Assembly: GCA_943357915.1 (NCBI GenBank)
Contig: CALRGQ010000004.1
Location: 1 to 47,870 of the forward strand
Reading direction: 5' to 3'
DNA from: Candidatus Peribacteria bacterium
Lineage (GTDB): Bacteria > Patescibacteriota > Gracilibacteria > Peribacterales > Peribacteraceae
DNA: 47,870 nucleotides
The notes below the pieces were generated by a model. The model ran no database searches, was not told where the DNA came from, and was given only the letters and a program-made list of their open reading frames with translations. The translations under genes and the position numbers were made by a program. Shown in pieces: positions 34,529 to 42,920 of this stretch. The stretch's first letter is position 1, and every line of letters starts with the position of its first letter.

Positions 34529-36968
34529 TCACAGTCTCAGCCGCTTCACAGACGGATTTCTGGAAATCACCGCAATCCTGCAATTTTTCAGCTTGAGGAA
34601 GCCGTGAAATGGTTCGAAACAGAATCCAGCCTTGCTTTTTCGCTACCAGTAATCCACAAACAGCACATGCCACCCCAAGAATAAAGACGAAAATTATCGA
34701 TGCCCAGTTATGACCTTCACGCGCTGAAATTTCCAGATTCACGGGACTACCGGAGTCCGTAGAATCTGTTTGAGCCCTATAGCTAGCCGCATATGACTTT
34801 ACTTTAGCAGCCGCTTTTTTAGCAGCCGTGATCTTCCTGGCAGCAGCTTTTGTAGCTGCAGTTTTCTTCACCGGGCTTACGCAAATATTGCTCTCACCCG
34901 GAGTGGGCTGGATTGTTTCACAGAAATCATTTTCAGTAGCTGCAAATGCCATGCCATTTTTGAGCTCCGGATACTCCAGAGATGAAATAATCTCACCGGT
35001 TGGTGAGATAAGACTGACGGTGTCACCAGCGTTTCTGAGACTGAGCTTGAGAGATGATGTGTAGATAAGAAGCTTTGATCCTGATGCGATCTTCAGCCCT
35101 TCTGGAAGAGCTTTTTGTGACTTTGCAGTTTTTAGTTTCCAACCTGAGAGGTCAACTGCTTTTTGGTTAAAATTCTCTATCTCAAGCCATTCTTGGGTCT
35201 TCCAATCAGTGTCAGTCATAGTCTGTGATACCGGAAATGGCGATGGGTATATCTCTGAAAGAGCAAGTCTGATTGCTGAAAAGTCGGTCTGAGAGTCAGG
35301 CTGCAATTCTGATTGTGAAGGCGCGAGACTTTCTTCCAGATCCAGAAATTCCTGCTTCTTTATGTACTGTGACTTTGTATCCGCCACCCACAGTTTGGAA
35401 ATAATCATCTGTGTTTCAGACAAAATTCCACCCTCGATATACACATGTCCAAGCAAACGTCCCATGTCATCCCACAGTTCTGTATCAAATTGTAGTTCAA
35501 TATTTTTGTTTTCAATAAGGGCTCGGAGAGTTTCAAATGATCCTACTTTTTCTTTTCTTACAGGATCTAATTTCTCGTTCACGCCTAATATCCTGACATT
35601 CACAGTATCGTCACCAAGAATTGCCGAAGCATCGGGCTCAAGCTGAAGAATAAAAGTGACGGGACCTGTCACCTTCACGACTCTCCCCCGCACAGTCAAA
35701 TCCCGAATATCGTCTGGAAAATAGATTCTGTCTTCCTCGGTAGATTTCCAAGGAACACTAGAAAGAGCGATGCCAGACGGTGTCATCAGTTGCAACTTGG
35801 AAGCAGTATTCGGCAACTTAAATTTCAGCTCACTATCGTAGATCCGCAGAGTCTCCCGAGGACCGATGGCTCCAGCCAATATATATGACTGTAGCTTTGT
35901 CTCCCCCACTGCCAGTTTCCAACCTCGCAGATCGACCGCCCGATCTTCAAGATTTTTGATCTCAATCCACTCTTTGCCAGTATCAGTTCCGACTGGGTTC
36001 GGAAGAGCACCAATGATGATCAGTTTTGACCCGTCATACAACGTCGACTGCACAGAAGAATTCTGAGGAGAGGCAGGATCAGCAAGAACCTGGACTATTT
36101 GTTCTTGTATTAATGTGATATCACACTGATTTTTGGCTTCCAGTCTAACTGTAAAACTTCCAACTTGCGTGAAAGAATGCGATGGCGGATTACAACTCGT
36201 ACTCGAAAAACCATCATCATATGACCATGCACAACTCACGCCTGACAGACTGCCAGCAGTGGCAACAGCCTGAAAGTTTACCGTCGTCTTTCCGACCCCC
36301 GCAAGCAAGCCGGATTGTATGGCGATTGCGATCTCGAGTGAGTCGGTACATGAAGGCGGTTCGTCGGGGGGGTCATCTGGTGGATCAGAAGCAAATGAAA
36401 ATCCAGGTGTACCAAAAATTGGCGAGCCGTCATCAAAGCCAACAGAAAGCGTACTTGTGACCCAGTTTTCTTTGAGTGTTCCGGGAGCCAGTACATCAAG
36501 TCTTTCCATACTCGCTTTTGGCCCTCCACCGGACGGATTATCACCAGCAAATGGTGCACCTGCACCGTCATCCACTTCATCAATCAGTGTGTTTTCGGCA
36601 TTCCGAAGCCGCAGCAGGAGCTTCGTATTCGGCAAACTAAGCGTGGAAGAAACACCAAACGACTCTGCAAGCAGGCGCGAATTTGCAGCTGATTTCGATG
36701 CGATCACCAGATACTCACCGGCAGCAATGACCGCTCCAGTCGCAAACCGAAACGAGATAACTTCTTTGCCACTGGAATTAACAGATGTAATAGTCCAACC
36801 CGAGAGATCGATATCTTCTGCCTCCGGATTGGCAATCTCCAACCATTCGTCTGCAGTACTTTGGTCACTGCCCATCCACATAACTTCGCTGATCACCGGA
36901 TTGGCATGAACAAGCACTGGAGAAGACAGAACGATGAGGAAGAAAAGAAAAGAGATGAGGCAACGCAT
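34524..36968 (-). CDS. Secreted multidomain LTD/PKD/nuclease-fold surface protein with C-terminal anchor
   Basis: 814 residues. Signal peptide (1-22, ending VHA|NP). Three lamin-tail domains (about 23-150, 305-410, 566-670), each with ISEVMW/EWLEI...DLSGW...LRNAGD words. A PKD-like domain (about 210-290, WSYDDGFSST...HSFTQVGSFTVRLEA). A staphylococcal-nuclease-like domain (about 424-543, VRGRVVKVTGP, VRILGVNEK, DDMGRLLGHVYIEGG) in which the Arg and Glu positions survive but the DGDT motif is lost, so catalysis is doubtful. An Ala/Lys-rich linker leads to one membrane helix (about 753-774). LTD and nuclease-fold combinations are known in secreted nucleases and envelope proteins; here DNA binding at the surface, perhaps for uptake, is a guess. 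Its 3' end is duplicated beyond the HNH cassette. Confidence 0.87.
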   Translation of the reverse strand: MRCLISFLFFLIVLSSPVLVHANPVISEVMWMGSDQSTADEWLEIANPEAEDIDLSGWTITSVNSSGKEVISFRFATGAVIAAGEYLVIASKSAANSRLLAESFGVSSTLSLPNTKLLLRLRNAENTLIDEVDDGAGAPFAGDNPSGGGPKASMERLDVLAPGTLKENWVTSTLSVGFDDGSPIFGTPGFSFASDPPDDPPDEPPSCTDSLEIAIAIQSGLLAGVGKTTVNFQAVATAGSLSGVSCAWSYDDGFSSTSCNPPSHSFTQVGSFTVRLEAKNQCDITLIQEQIVQVLADPASPQNSSVQSTLYDGSKLIIIGALPNPVGTDTGKEWIEIKNLEDRAVDLRGWKLAVGETKLQSYILAGAIGPRETLRIYDSELKFKLPNTASKLQLMTPSGIALSSVPWKSTEEDRIYFPDDIRDLTVRGRVVKVTGPVTFILQLEPDASAILGDDTVNVRILGVNEKLDPVRKEKVGSFETLRALIENKNIELQFDTELWDDMGRLLGHVYIEGGILSETQMIISKLWVADTKSQYIKKQEFLDLEESLAPSQSELQPDSQTDFSAIRLALSEIYPSPFPVSQTMTDTDWKTQEWLEIENFNQKAVDLSGWKLKTAKSQKALPEGLKIASGSKLLIYTSSLKLSLRNAGDTVSLISPTGEIISSLEYPELKNGMAFAATENDFCETIQPTPGESNICVSPVKKTAATKAAARKITAAKKAAAKVKSYAASYRAQTDSTDSGSPVNLEISAREGHNWASIIFVFILGVACAVCGLLVAKKQGWILFRTISRLPQAEKLQDCGDFQKSVCEAAETVI

Positions 36969-37350
36969 GTCCCTACTCTGTCTCGGGTCATAAACGCTGC
37001 CGATGCTTTGTTGACCTCATGAAAACAGATAGAGCTGTTCTGCAAGGCTCAGCCATAAAAACTACGTCCTCCTGACTCAGCGCACATGATCATTATTTCA
37101 TACTATACTTCAAAAAATGCAATACTTGTTTTTGGCTTAAAACCATAAAAACCACTTCTGTTAGCCAAAATACTGACCTCGCATCTGGACAAAATATAGC
37201 CTACTATAGGAGTAAGACCACTTGTTTGCACTCAATGCTTCGTTTCAATGCTTTTTCTCTCACGTCACAATCGACCATTTGCACGCTCTTTCCCCCATGG
37301 GGACATTGCCCTTTTGCCTGAGAAGAACATATTGATCTAGCACAGCTGTA
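36969..37350. other. Intergenic region between the LTD gene and rny
   Basis: About 380 bases without a supported gene, between divergent genes. It contains an imperfect direct repeat: ggctcagccataaaaactac (near 37049) and ggcttaaaaccataaaaacc (near 37136). It also contains an inverted pair TTTTGGCT ... AGCCAAAA (about 37131-37170). Possible -10 sequences are TATACT near 37103 and CTATAG near 37203, but I see no matching -35 at 16-18 bases, so I do not assign the rny promoter. Confidence 0.4.
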
Positions 37351-37386
37351 AACGGTGGCACTTTCATTTTATTGCCTCCCACCGTT
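37351..37386 (+). promoter_or_regulatory. Inverted repeat directly before the rny start codon
   Basis: AACGGTGG (37351-37358) is complementary to CCACCGTT (37379-37386), and the ATG begins at the next base. Folded, the start codon would be stacked against an 8-bp helix. No Shine-Dalgarno sequence is seen. It may modulate rny translation or transcript stability. Confidence 0.5.
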
Positions 37387-38943
37387 ATGGACTATCCCAT
37401 CGTTTTCTTAGCACTCATCTGCGGACTGCTTCTTGGCTTGCTTGCAGGCTGGTTCTGGTTCAGTAAAGGAAAGAAGATCAGTACTGCTCTTCAGATGCAG
37501 ATTGATCAGAAAGAGCGCGAACTCAGTAGTATGAATGTGAAAATGATCGAAGCGAGAAGCACGATCAAGACACAGGAAGCCGAAGCCAAGGCACAGTCAA
37601 AAGAAATTTTGTCCCAAGCTCGCTTGGAAGCACAGGACATGACAAACAAGCTTGAGCGGGAATCCGCCCGCTTGGAGGAAAAAGAGAAAAATCTAGACGG
37701 CAAAGTGACCGAGGTAGAAAAACAGAGAGCTCGGCTTGAGAAACAGGAAGAAGAAAATAAAGTCATGCAGGAAGAGCTCCGTGAATCTTCACTCAAACAT
37801 CGTGAAGCGCTGGAAAAAGTTTCGAAACTCACAACCGATGAAGCAAAAGAGAAACTGAGCAAAGAACTGGAGAAAGAATTTTCGGGATACTTTGCCGGCC
37901 AAGTAAAGGAAATGAAAAAACACGCCGAGGAAGACGTAGAAGCAGTCTCAAAAAATCTTCTGGCTGAAGCAATCCATCGGTACGCTTCCGAAGTCGCCAC
38001 GGAATCAACGACGACTGTCGTCCAACTTCCGAGCGACGACGTGAAGGGAAGGATCATTGGAAAAGAGGGTCGGAACATCGTCGCCTTCGAGTCAGCCACG
38101 GGCATCGATGTCATTATTGATGACACTCCGGGAGCTGTCGTCATTTCCGGTTATGACTTGGTTCGTCGATATGTCGCGAAGCTTGCACTCGAAAAACTGG
38201 TGGAAGACGGACGCATTCAACCAGCGAAGATCGAAGAAGTTGTGAACAAAGTCAAAGAAGACGTGTCCAAGATGATGCTGGAGTTCGGTAAGCGCGCCGT
38301 TGAAGAACTCGGCATTACAGGTTACCCACCGGAACTCCTCAAGATCATCGGTCGTCTGCGTTTCCGTACCAGCTATGGCCAAAACATTCTCAAGCACTCG
38401 GTAGAAATGGCGCATATGGCAAGGATCATGGCTGAGGAAATCGGCGCTGATGCGCAGATCGTCGTAGAAGGATGTCTGCTCCATGACGTTGGCAAAGCGC
38501 TGGATCATGAAGTCGCGGGCACGCACGTGCAGATCGGCGTTGAGATCGCAAAGCGGTTTAAGGTTCGTCCGGAAGTTGTCCACTGTATTGCGGCGCACCA
38601 TGAAGATGTTCCCATCGCTTCGGCTGAGGCATTCATCGTCGCTGCTGCGGATGCGATCTCCGGTTCTCGTCCGGGTGCACGACGTGAAAGTATGGAAGCG
38701 TACATCAAGCGTCTGACTGAACTCGAAAATACTGCACGGAGCTTTGAGGGTGTCGCAAAAGCATATGCCATCTCAGCTGGTCGTGAAATCCGTGTCTTCG
38801 TGGATGCTGCAAAAGTAGACGACCTCACGCAGCAGAAGCTCGCAAAAGATATCGCGAAGAAGATCGAGTCCGAGCTGACGTATCCGGGAGTGATCAGAGT
38901 GAATGTCATTCGGGAACGAAGAATAGAAGAGACGGCGAAATAA
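37387..38943 (+). CDS. rny: Ribonuclease Y
   Basis: 518 residues from the ATG at 37387 (MDYPIVFLALICGLLLG); a TTG 15 bases upstream is in frame but lies inside the hairpin. Domains in order: N-terminal membrane helix (3-24), long coiled coil (about 30-170), KH domain with GRIIGKEGRNI (about 220), HD domain with CLLHDVGKALDHE (about 363) and HHEDVP, and a C-terminal region (YPGVIRVNVIRERR). This is the full RNase Y layout. RNase Y is a membrane-bound endoribonuclease that starts mRNA decay and takes the place of RNase E in many bacteria. All HD metal ligands are visible. Confidence 0.96.
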   Translation: MDYPIVFLALICGLLLGLLAGWFWFSKGKKISTALQMQIDQKERELSSMNVKMIEARSTIKTQEAEAKAQSKEILSQARLEAQDMTNKLERESARLEEKEKNLDGKVTEVEKQRARLEKQEEENKVMQEELRESSLKHREALEKVSKLTTDEAKEKLSKELEKEFSGYFAGQVKEMKKHAEEDVEAVSKNLLAEAIHRYASEVATESTTTVVQLPSDDVKGRIIGKEGRNIVAFESATGIDVIIDDTPGAVVISGYDLVRRYVAKLALEKLVEDGRIQPAKIEEVVNKVKEDVSKMMLEFGKRAVEELGITGYPPELLKIIGRLRFRTSYGQNILKHSVEMAHMARIMAEEIGADAQIVVEGCLLHDVGKALDHEVAGTHVQIGVEIAKRFKVRPEVVHCIAAHHEDVPIASAEAFIVAAADAISGSRPGARRESMEAYIKRLTELENTARSFEGVAKAYAISAGREIRVFVDAAKVDDLTQQKLAKDIAKKIESELTYPGVIRVNVIRERRIEETAK

Positions 38944-39040
38944 CGGTTCGAGACGCCCTGCGGGGCTCCTCACCGTGACACAACACTGTCATGGTGAGGA
39001 GCACGGTGCATCAGCACATGCGTCTCGAACCATGACAGTG
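38944..39040. repeat. REP-like inverted doublet
   Basis: Two inverted copies of a REP-like unit. The outer arms GGTTCGAGACG (38945-38955) and CGTCTCGAACC (39021-39031) are exact complements. The inner arms GCTCCTCACC-G-TGACA (38965-38980) and TGTCA-T-GGTGAGGAGC (38987-39002) form a 16-bp stem around CAACAC. Each unit holds a small hairpin of its own (CCC-TGC-GGG; GTGC-ATCA-GCAC). The right half reads catggtgaggagc...gcgtctcgaacc, very like REP elements I recall from alphaproteobacteria. It lies just after rny and before the tuf promoter and may also stop transcription. Confidence 0.75.
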
Positions 39041-39060
39041 AAATGAGAGAAAAATCAGTG

Positions 39061-39089
39061 TTGACCTGTCTGGAACGCTGCTCTAAACT
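39061..39089 (+). promoter_or_regulatory. tuf promoter
   Basis: TTGACC (39061-39066), 17 bases, TAAACT (39084-39089). Transcription would begin near 39096, giving a leader of about 75 bases. No Shine-Dalgarno sequence is evident before the ATG at 39172; the preceding bases are pyrimidine-rich (cccttcttgt). Confidence 0.65.
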
Positions 39090-39171
39090 CTCTCAGCTTT
39101 AGACAATATGACCCCATGGTTAAAGAGGGTCTTAGAGTCACTCTCTATTAATCCCTTTTTCCCCTTCTTGT

Positions 39172-40353
39172 ATGGCTGACCAGAAAAAATTCGATCGTTC
39201 CAAGCCTCACCTTAACGTTGGTACCATTGGTCACGTCGACCACGGTAAAACAACGTTGACTGCAGCTTTGTCCATCAACTTCTCGCCTTCTGACGAGAAG
39301 AAGACGTATGACCAGATCGATAATGCTCCAGAGGAAAAAGCTCGTGGAATCACGATCAACACGTCACACGTTGAGTACGAGTCTGCTAAGCGTCACTACG
39401 CACACGTGGACTGTCCTGGACATGCTGACTACGTTAAAAACATGATCACCGGTGCAGCTCAAATGGACGCTGCCATCTTGGTCGTTTCCGCCGCTGATGG
39501 TCCGATGCCACAGACACGTGAGCACATTTTGCTCGCACGTCAGGTGAACGTTCCGTACATCGTCGTGTTCATGAATAAGGTCGACATGGTGAAAGACCCT
39601 GAGCTTCTTGAACTCGTTGAAATGGAAATCCGTGAACTTCTCACGAAGTACGGCTTCCCTGGCGACAAGACTCCGATCATTAAGGGTTCCGCTCTCAAGG
39701 CAGTTGAAGGCGACGCTGATGCTATCGCCAAAGTAAAAGAGCTTTTGGACACTTTAGATACGTACGTTCCTGAGCCTAAGCGTGAGATCGACAAGCCGTT
39801 TTTGATGTCTGTTGAAGACGTCTTTTCCATCAAGGGCCGTGGCACAGTTGCTACAGGTCGTATCGAGACGGGTAAGATCAACATTAACGATGAGGTCGAA
39901 ATCGTTGGTATTAAGGACACGAAGAAGACTGTCTGTACGGGTGTTGAGATGTTCCACAAGCTGCTTGACTCCGGTATGGCCGGAGACAACGTCGGTATTC
40001 TCCTCCGCGGTATTGAGCGCACGGACATTGAGCGCGGTCAGGTCTTGTCCAAGCCAGGTGCCATCAAGCCTCATACTGAATTTGAAGCTGAGGTGTACAT
40101 CCTCACGAAAGAAGAAGGCGGACGTCACACTCCGTTCTTCAAAGGCTACAAGCCTCAGTTCTACATCCGCACAACAGACGTAACGGGTGCTGTGGAGCTT
40201 CCAGCCGGTGTTGAAATGGTCATGCCAGGTGATAACTTGAAGTTCGTTGTTGCACTTGGTGCTCCAGTCGCTATCGAAATCGGTACACGTTTCGCTATCC
40301 GCGAAGGTGGCCGCACTGTCGGCTCCGGTGTCGTCACGAAGATTAATAAGTAA
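39172..40353 (+). CDS. tuf: Elongation factor Tu
   Basis: 393 residues, normal length. G1 GHVDHGKT (20-27), switch [16 protein letters not shown]3 DCPGHADY, G4 MNKVD and G5 SALKA are all intact, followed by the two beta-barrel domains ([37 protein letters not shown]). EF-Tu brings aminoacyl-tRNA to the ribosome in a GTP-dependent way. In most bacteria it follows fusA in the str operon; here it stands 21 kb from rpsL/rpsG, on the opposite strand and with its own promoter. The gene has a more regular high-expression codon choice than the flanking genes. A strong hairpin follows before rpsJ. Confidence 0.98.
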   Translation: MADQKKFDRSKPHLNVGTIGHVDHGKTTLTAALSINFSPSDEKKTYDQIDNAPEEKARGITINTSHVEYESAKRHYAHVDCPGHADYVKNMITGAAQMDAAILVVSAADGPMPQTREHILLARQVNVPYIVVFMNKVDMVKDPELLELVEMEIRELLTKYGFPGDKTPIIKGSALKAVEGDADAIAKVKELLDTLDTYVPEPKREIDKPFLMSVEDVFSIKGRGTVATGRIETGKININDEVEIVGIKDTKKTVCTGVEMFHKLLDSGMAGDNVGILLRGIERTDIERGQVLSKPGAIKPHTEFEAEVYILTKEEGGRHTPFFKGYKPQFYIRTTDVTGAVELPAGVEMVMPGDNLKFVVALGAPVAIEIGTRFAIREGGRTVGSGVVTKINK

Positions 40354-40369
40354 TTAATAGCAAGTGAGT

Positions 40370-40393
40370 GGGATCCCGCAGACGCGGGATCCC
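40370..40393 (+). terminator. Hairpin between tuf and rpsJ
   Basis: GGGATCCCGC (40370-40379) pairs perfectly with GCGGGATCCC (40384-40393) around AGAC. It is followed by a pyrimidine-rich stretch but no T-run, so it may be a processing or attenuation site rather than a full terminator. rpsJ begins 41 bases later without a clear promoter, which favours partial read-through. Confidence 0.5.
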
Positions 40394-40434
40394 CTCGCTC
40401 TGCTCTCTCCATCCGCTCCTTCCCATCATCTCCC

Positions 40435-40923
40435 ATGGTTCCTGCCAAAAAAAAGTCCGATTTAGCTGATAAAAAAGCTGTCAAAAAGCCAGCTGCTACG
40501 AAAAAGGCCGTCGCTCCCAAGCAGGAAAAAAAGGAGGTGAAAAAGACCCCAAGCACTCCGGCTGCCGCACCGGCTGTTTCGGCTAAAACTAAAGAAGCTC
40601 CGGCTGCTCCACCAAAGATCAAAGGTATCCGTATCAGGCTCTCAGCCTTTGATCACACGGTTCTTGATGAGACTGCACTGAAGATCATCGACACCGCCAT
40701 TCGTACCGGTGCCGTGGTTCATGGTCCTATCCCACTACCAACCAAGATTAAAAAGTTTACGGTCAACCGTTCTACGTTCGTTCACAAAGATGCACGTGAC
40801 CAGTTTGAGATGCGTATCCACCGCCGCCTCATTGACCTGTCTGAAACTACCTTTAAGACGGTCGATTCACTACAGAACCTCAGTTTGCCGAGTGGAGTGG
40901 ATATCGAGATTAAGATGGGGTAG
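40435..40923 (+). CDS. rpsJ: 30S ribosomal protein S10 with Lys/Ala-rich N-terminal extension
   Basis: 162 residues, against about 100 for typical S10. Residues 1-60 are a low-complexity extension of Lys, Ala, Pro, Val ([19 protein letters not shown]). From about 60 the S10 fold is complete: [53 protein letters not shown], and a DIEIKMG end. S10 belongs to the 30S head and is also NusE in antitermination. The tuf-rpsJ order is the join between the str and S10 operons in many genomes, but the rest of the S10 operon does not follow here. The extension may bind rRNA or be disordered (inference). Confidence 0.95.
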   Translation: MVPAKKKSDLADKKAVKKPAATKKAVAPKQEKKEVKKTPSTPAAAPAVSAKTKEAPAAPPKIKGIRIRLSAFDHTVLDETALKIIDTAIRTGAVVHGPIPLPTKIKKFTVNRSTFVHKDARDQFEMRIHRRLIDLSETTFKTVDSLQNLSLPSGVDIEIKMG

Positions 40924-40958
40924 AGCAGACATGAAAGGCTTCTTTCCGGAGCTGCGAT

Positions 40959-40987
40959 TTGATATTTTACATATTTTAATGTATAAT
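40959..40987 (+). promoter_or_regulatory. Promoter of the 342-residue unknown gene
   Basis: TTGATA (40959-40964), 17 bases, perfect TATAAT (40982-40987). It is among the best sigma-70-like matches in the window. The transcript would have a leader of about 22 bases. Confidence 0.75.
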
Positions 40988-41015
40988 ATCTTTTGGAGTT
41001 TTTACACAAACATAC

Positions 41016-42044
41016 ATGCCACAACCTCCTGAGTCTCCAAGCACACGCGTTGATGAAGCATCTGACGTGCCTGGCAAAAAAACAGAGTCACCTACAGGCG
41101 CAAAAGAGCGAAAGAAGTCTCCTTCCGAAGGACCCAATAAATTCGAGACCGTCCCTGAAGCACCGACGCTCACACGGCAGATTCTCATGTCGAGTCCGTT
41201 TATGATGTATCAGGATATTGTTGATGCTAATGATAAGAAGAAGGGAAAAGAAAATGCTGCGACACCTGCAATCTTCTCGGTCCTGGAGCAGGCATCAAAT
41301 GGCGAGTTTGTGCAGGTCACCGATGGTAAGGATAGTTTTTGGATCAATATGAAAGAGTCAAAGGCGCAGGACTGGAGCGTTCGCCAAGTGTTGCAAAAAA
41401 AGGAGTATGGATTAACTCGTTCCGAGTTGCGGCTTTCCGGTTCAGACAATGACAAAGCTGCTCATATCAGTATCCCAGTGACGCCTCAGACCGTGTTTCC
41501 TATTTTAGAAGTTGGAAAGGAAAAGTGGAAAAGAATCGGTCCGGATTTTAAGGGAAAAACAACCGAACTAAAAACGATGCCTCTTTGGGCTTCTCCTCTG
41601 AATGCTCAGGATGAGCGCGTCGCACAGGAATGTTATTTCGTCAGTGAAGGGGATTTAAAGTACTTTCACAGAGATATCAAATCTTGCAGAGATGCCTTTT
41701 CTCTCCTTTCTGTAACAGAAAAGAATGGTTCTGATCTCATACTTGATGCTCTGCAACTCTCGTATCTTCGTCTTTTCGGGGCTGACCGCAACCCTGTAGG
41801 CGATGCAAGCAAAACTTTGGATTATGTAAAATCGAAAACGGGTAAATGCTCCGAAGCTCTCAGTTTGACAATGGACAACATCAGTCAGATGGATGGGGAA
41901 GGTTTTAAGCAATGGTTGACTCAACTGACTATTGGTGTAAATCGTTGTGAAGAACTCCTTTCTGGTAAGGAGGGCAGCCAAGACTTACTGATGAATGGAG
42001 AAAAGACCAAGTTTTTTATTATTCCGTTTGATCAATTACCTTAG
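41016..42044 (+). CDS. Protein of unknown function with disordered N-terminus
   Basis: 342 residues, no family recognised. Residues 1-60 are polar and Pro/Ser/Lys-rich (SPTGAKERKKSPSEGPNKF). The rest appears globular and soluble, with no signal peptide or membrane helix. A beta-rich middle (FVQVTDGKDSFWINMKESK) and a helical C-terminal part (LILDALQLSYLRLFG, GEGFKQWLTQLTIGVNRCEELL) are visible, and four Cys are scattered rather than paired. The N-terminal style resembles that of the large unknown proteins at 24-33 kb. It is a single gene with a strong own promoter and converges on the HEPN/nucleotidyltransferase pair. Confidence 0.8.
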   Translation: MPQPPESPSTRVDEASDVPGKKTESPTGAKERKKSPSEGPNKFETVPEAPTLTRQILMSSPFMMYQDIVDANDKKKGKENAATPAIFSVLEQASNGEFVQVTDGKDSFWINMKESKAQDWSVRQVLQKKEYGLTRSELRLSGSDNDKAAHISIPVTPQTVFPILEVGKEKWKRIGPDFKGKTTELKTMPLWASPLNAQDERVAQECYFVSEGDLKYFHRDIKSCRDAFSLLSVTEKNGSDLILDALQLSYLRLFGADRNPVGDASKTLDYVKSKTGKCSEALSLTMDNISQMDGEGFKQWLTQLTIGVNRCEELLSGKEGSQDLLMNGEKTKFFIIPFDQLP

Positions 42045-42133
42045 ATGATGATAATGATGAAGGGCGGGATGAAATGGTGGGAGAGTTTGCGCTATCATGT
42101 CCCACTATGTCCTTCAAACATCCGCTTCCTCTC

Positions 42134-42445
42134 CTATACCGCAATCCCATATTTCTGGACTTCGCTTGCCAGCGTAAAGTACGGGTTCTCGAAATCTTTG
42201 GGATGGAGGCACACTGTTTGGATGCGCATATCAACTTTCTTCCCTTCCAAAAGAAACTGAACATTCTCCTGATGTTTCGTCGCTTTGAAAGGATCACACA
42301 AAACGGCAATATCGATATCGCTGTGCGCGTGTGACGATCCGCGAGCAACCGAGCCGAAAAGATAGACCTGTTTGACAGGAACCCCTTTGCTCTTGAGTCT
42401 GTCACGAAGAGATCTGGCTGCACGAAGTCCTTCGAGTGTTTTCAT
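42134..42445 (-). CDS. Minimal nucleotidyltransferase of a HEPN/MNT pair
   Basis: 103 residues from the ATG at 42445, which overlaps the HEPN stop (ATGA); the frame extends further upstream but only through the HEPN gene. The GSX10DXD motif is GSVARGSSHAHSDID (31-45), and a third acidic position lies in KKVDMRIQTV. Small proteins of this kind AMPylate or otherwise modify their HEPN partner. Unlike the pair at 22752-23617, here the HEPN gene comes first. Confidence 0.87.
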   Translation of the reverse strand: MKTLEGLRAARSLRDRLKSKGVPVKQVYLFGSVARGSSHAHSDIDIAVLCDPFKATKHQENVQFLLEGKKVDMRIQTVCLHPKDFENPYFTLASEVQKYGIAV

Positions 42446-42819
42446 ATGGAAAGCAGGGGAAGAATTTCTTGTACTTTGCCGATCCAGAACGCACTGTTCT
42501 TCTTCGTGGCCTCTTCCACAGCCCACTCAATGTCATCGTATCTCGCTGTAACGGCATACTCCGTGAGACTCGCTAAAGATGCTTCCTGCTCATCATTCCA
42601 TAGAAAATCTAACCGCGATGCAAGAGCTAGTAGATCGTGTGTAGGAGGTGGATTATCTGCTTTCTGGAGAATATACATTGCCTTGAGCGATTTCTCGACC
42701 GCGAGATGACAGTGAAAGAGCGCAAGGGCATATTCTCCCTCTTGATGTGCAAGTTCAGCAAGCTTGAGCGAAGCCCGAGAACCACGCCTCCAGTGTGCAA
42801 TCGTTTCTTCTTTAGTCAT
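42442..42819 (-). CDS. HEPN-domain protein of a HEPN/MNT pair
   Basis: 125 residues. The helical HEPN signature is present: ALALFHCHLAVEKSLKAMYI (31-50) and PPPTHDLLALASRLD (57-71), as in the family that is distinct from the DUF86/HepT type. The strict RX4HXY motif is not seen, so RNase activity is less certain than for the HepT at 22752-23183. A TATACT (42826-42831) lies six bases before the ATG, which indicates a leaderless transcript of the two-gene unit. Confidence 0.85.
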   Translation of the reverse strand: MTKEETIAHWRRGSRASLKLAELAHQEGEYALALFHCHLAVEKSLKAMYILQKADNPPPTHDLLALASRLDFLWNDEQEASLASLTEYAVTARYDDIEWAVEEATKKNSAFWIGKVQEILPLLSI

Positions 42820-42882
42820 ACGTCCAGTATAGCAGATCGCATTTCACACACTGTTATGCTGCCTGAATGAGAAATATCGACC

Positions 42883-42911
42883 TTCAAAAAAGCCCCATTT
42901 TCTGCTATAAT
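42883..42911 (+). promoter_or_regulatory. Promoter of the membrane protein/AAA+ operon
   Basis: TTCAAA (42883-42888), 17 bases, perfect TATAAT (42906-42911), nine bases before the ATG at 42921. The leader would be two or three bases long. Confidence 0.65.
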
Positions 42912-42920
42912 AAACAGATT

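Noticed and set aside
37372-37386. TTG start for rny
   Set aside because: It lies in the hairpin arm and adds only MPPTV; the ATG at 37387 fits the usual short N-terminus before the membrane helix.
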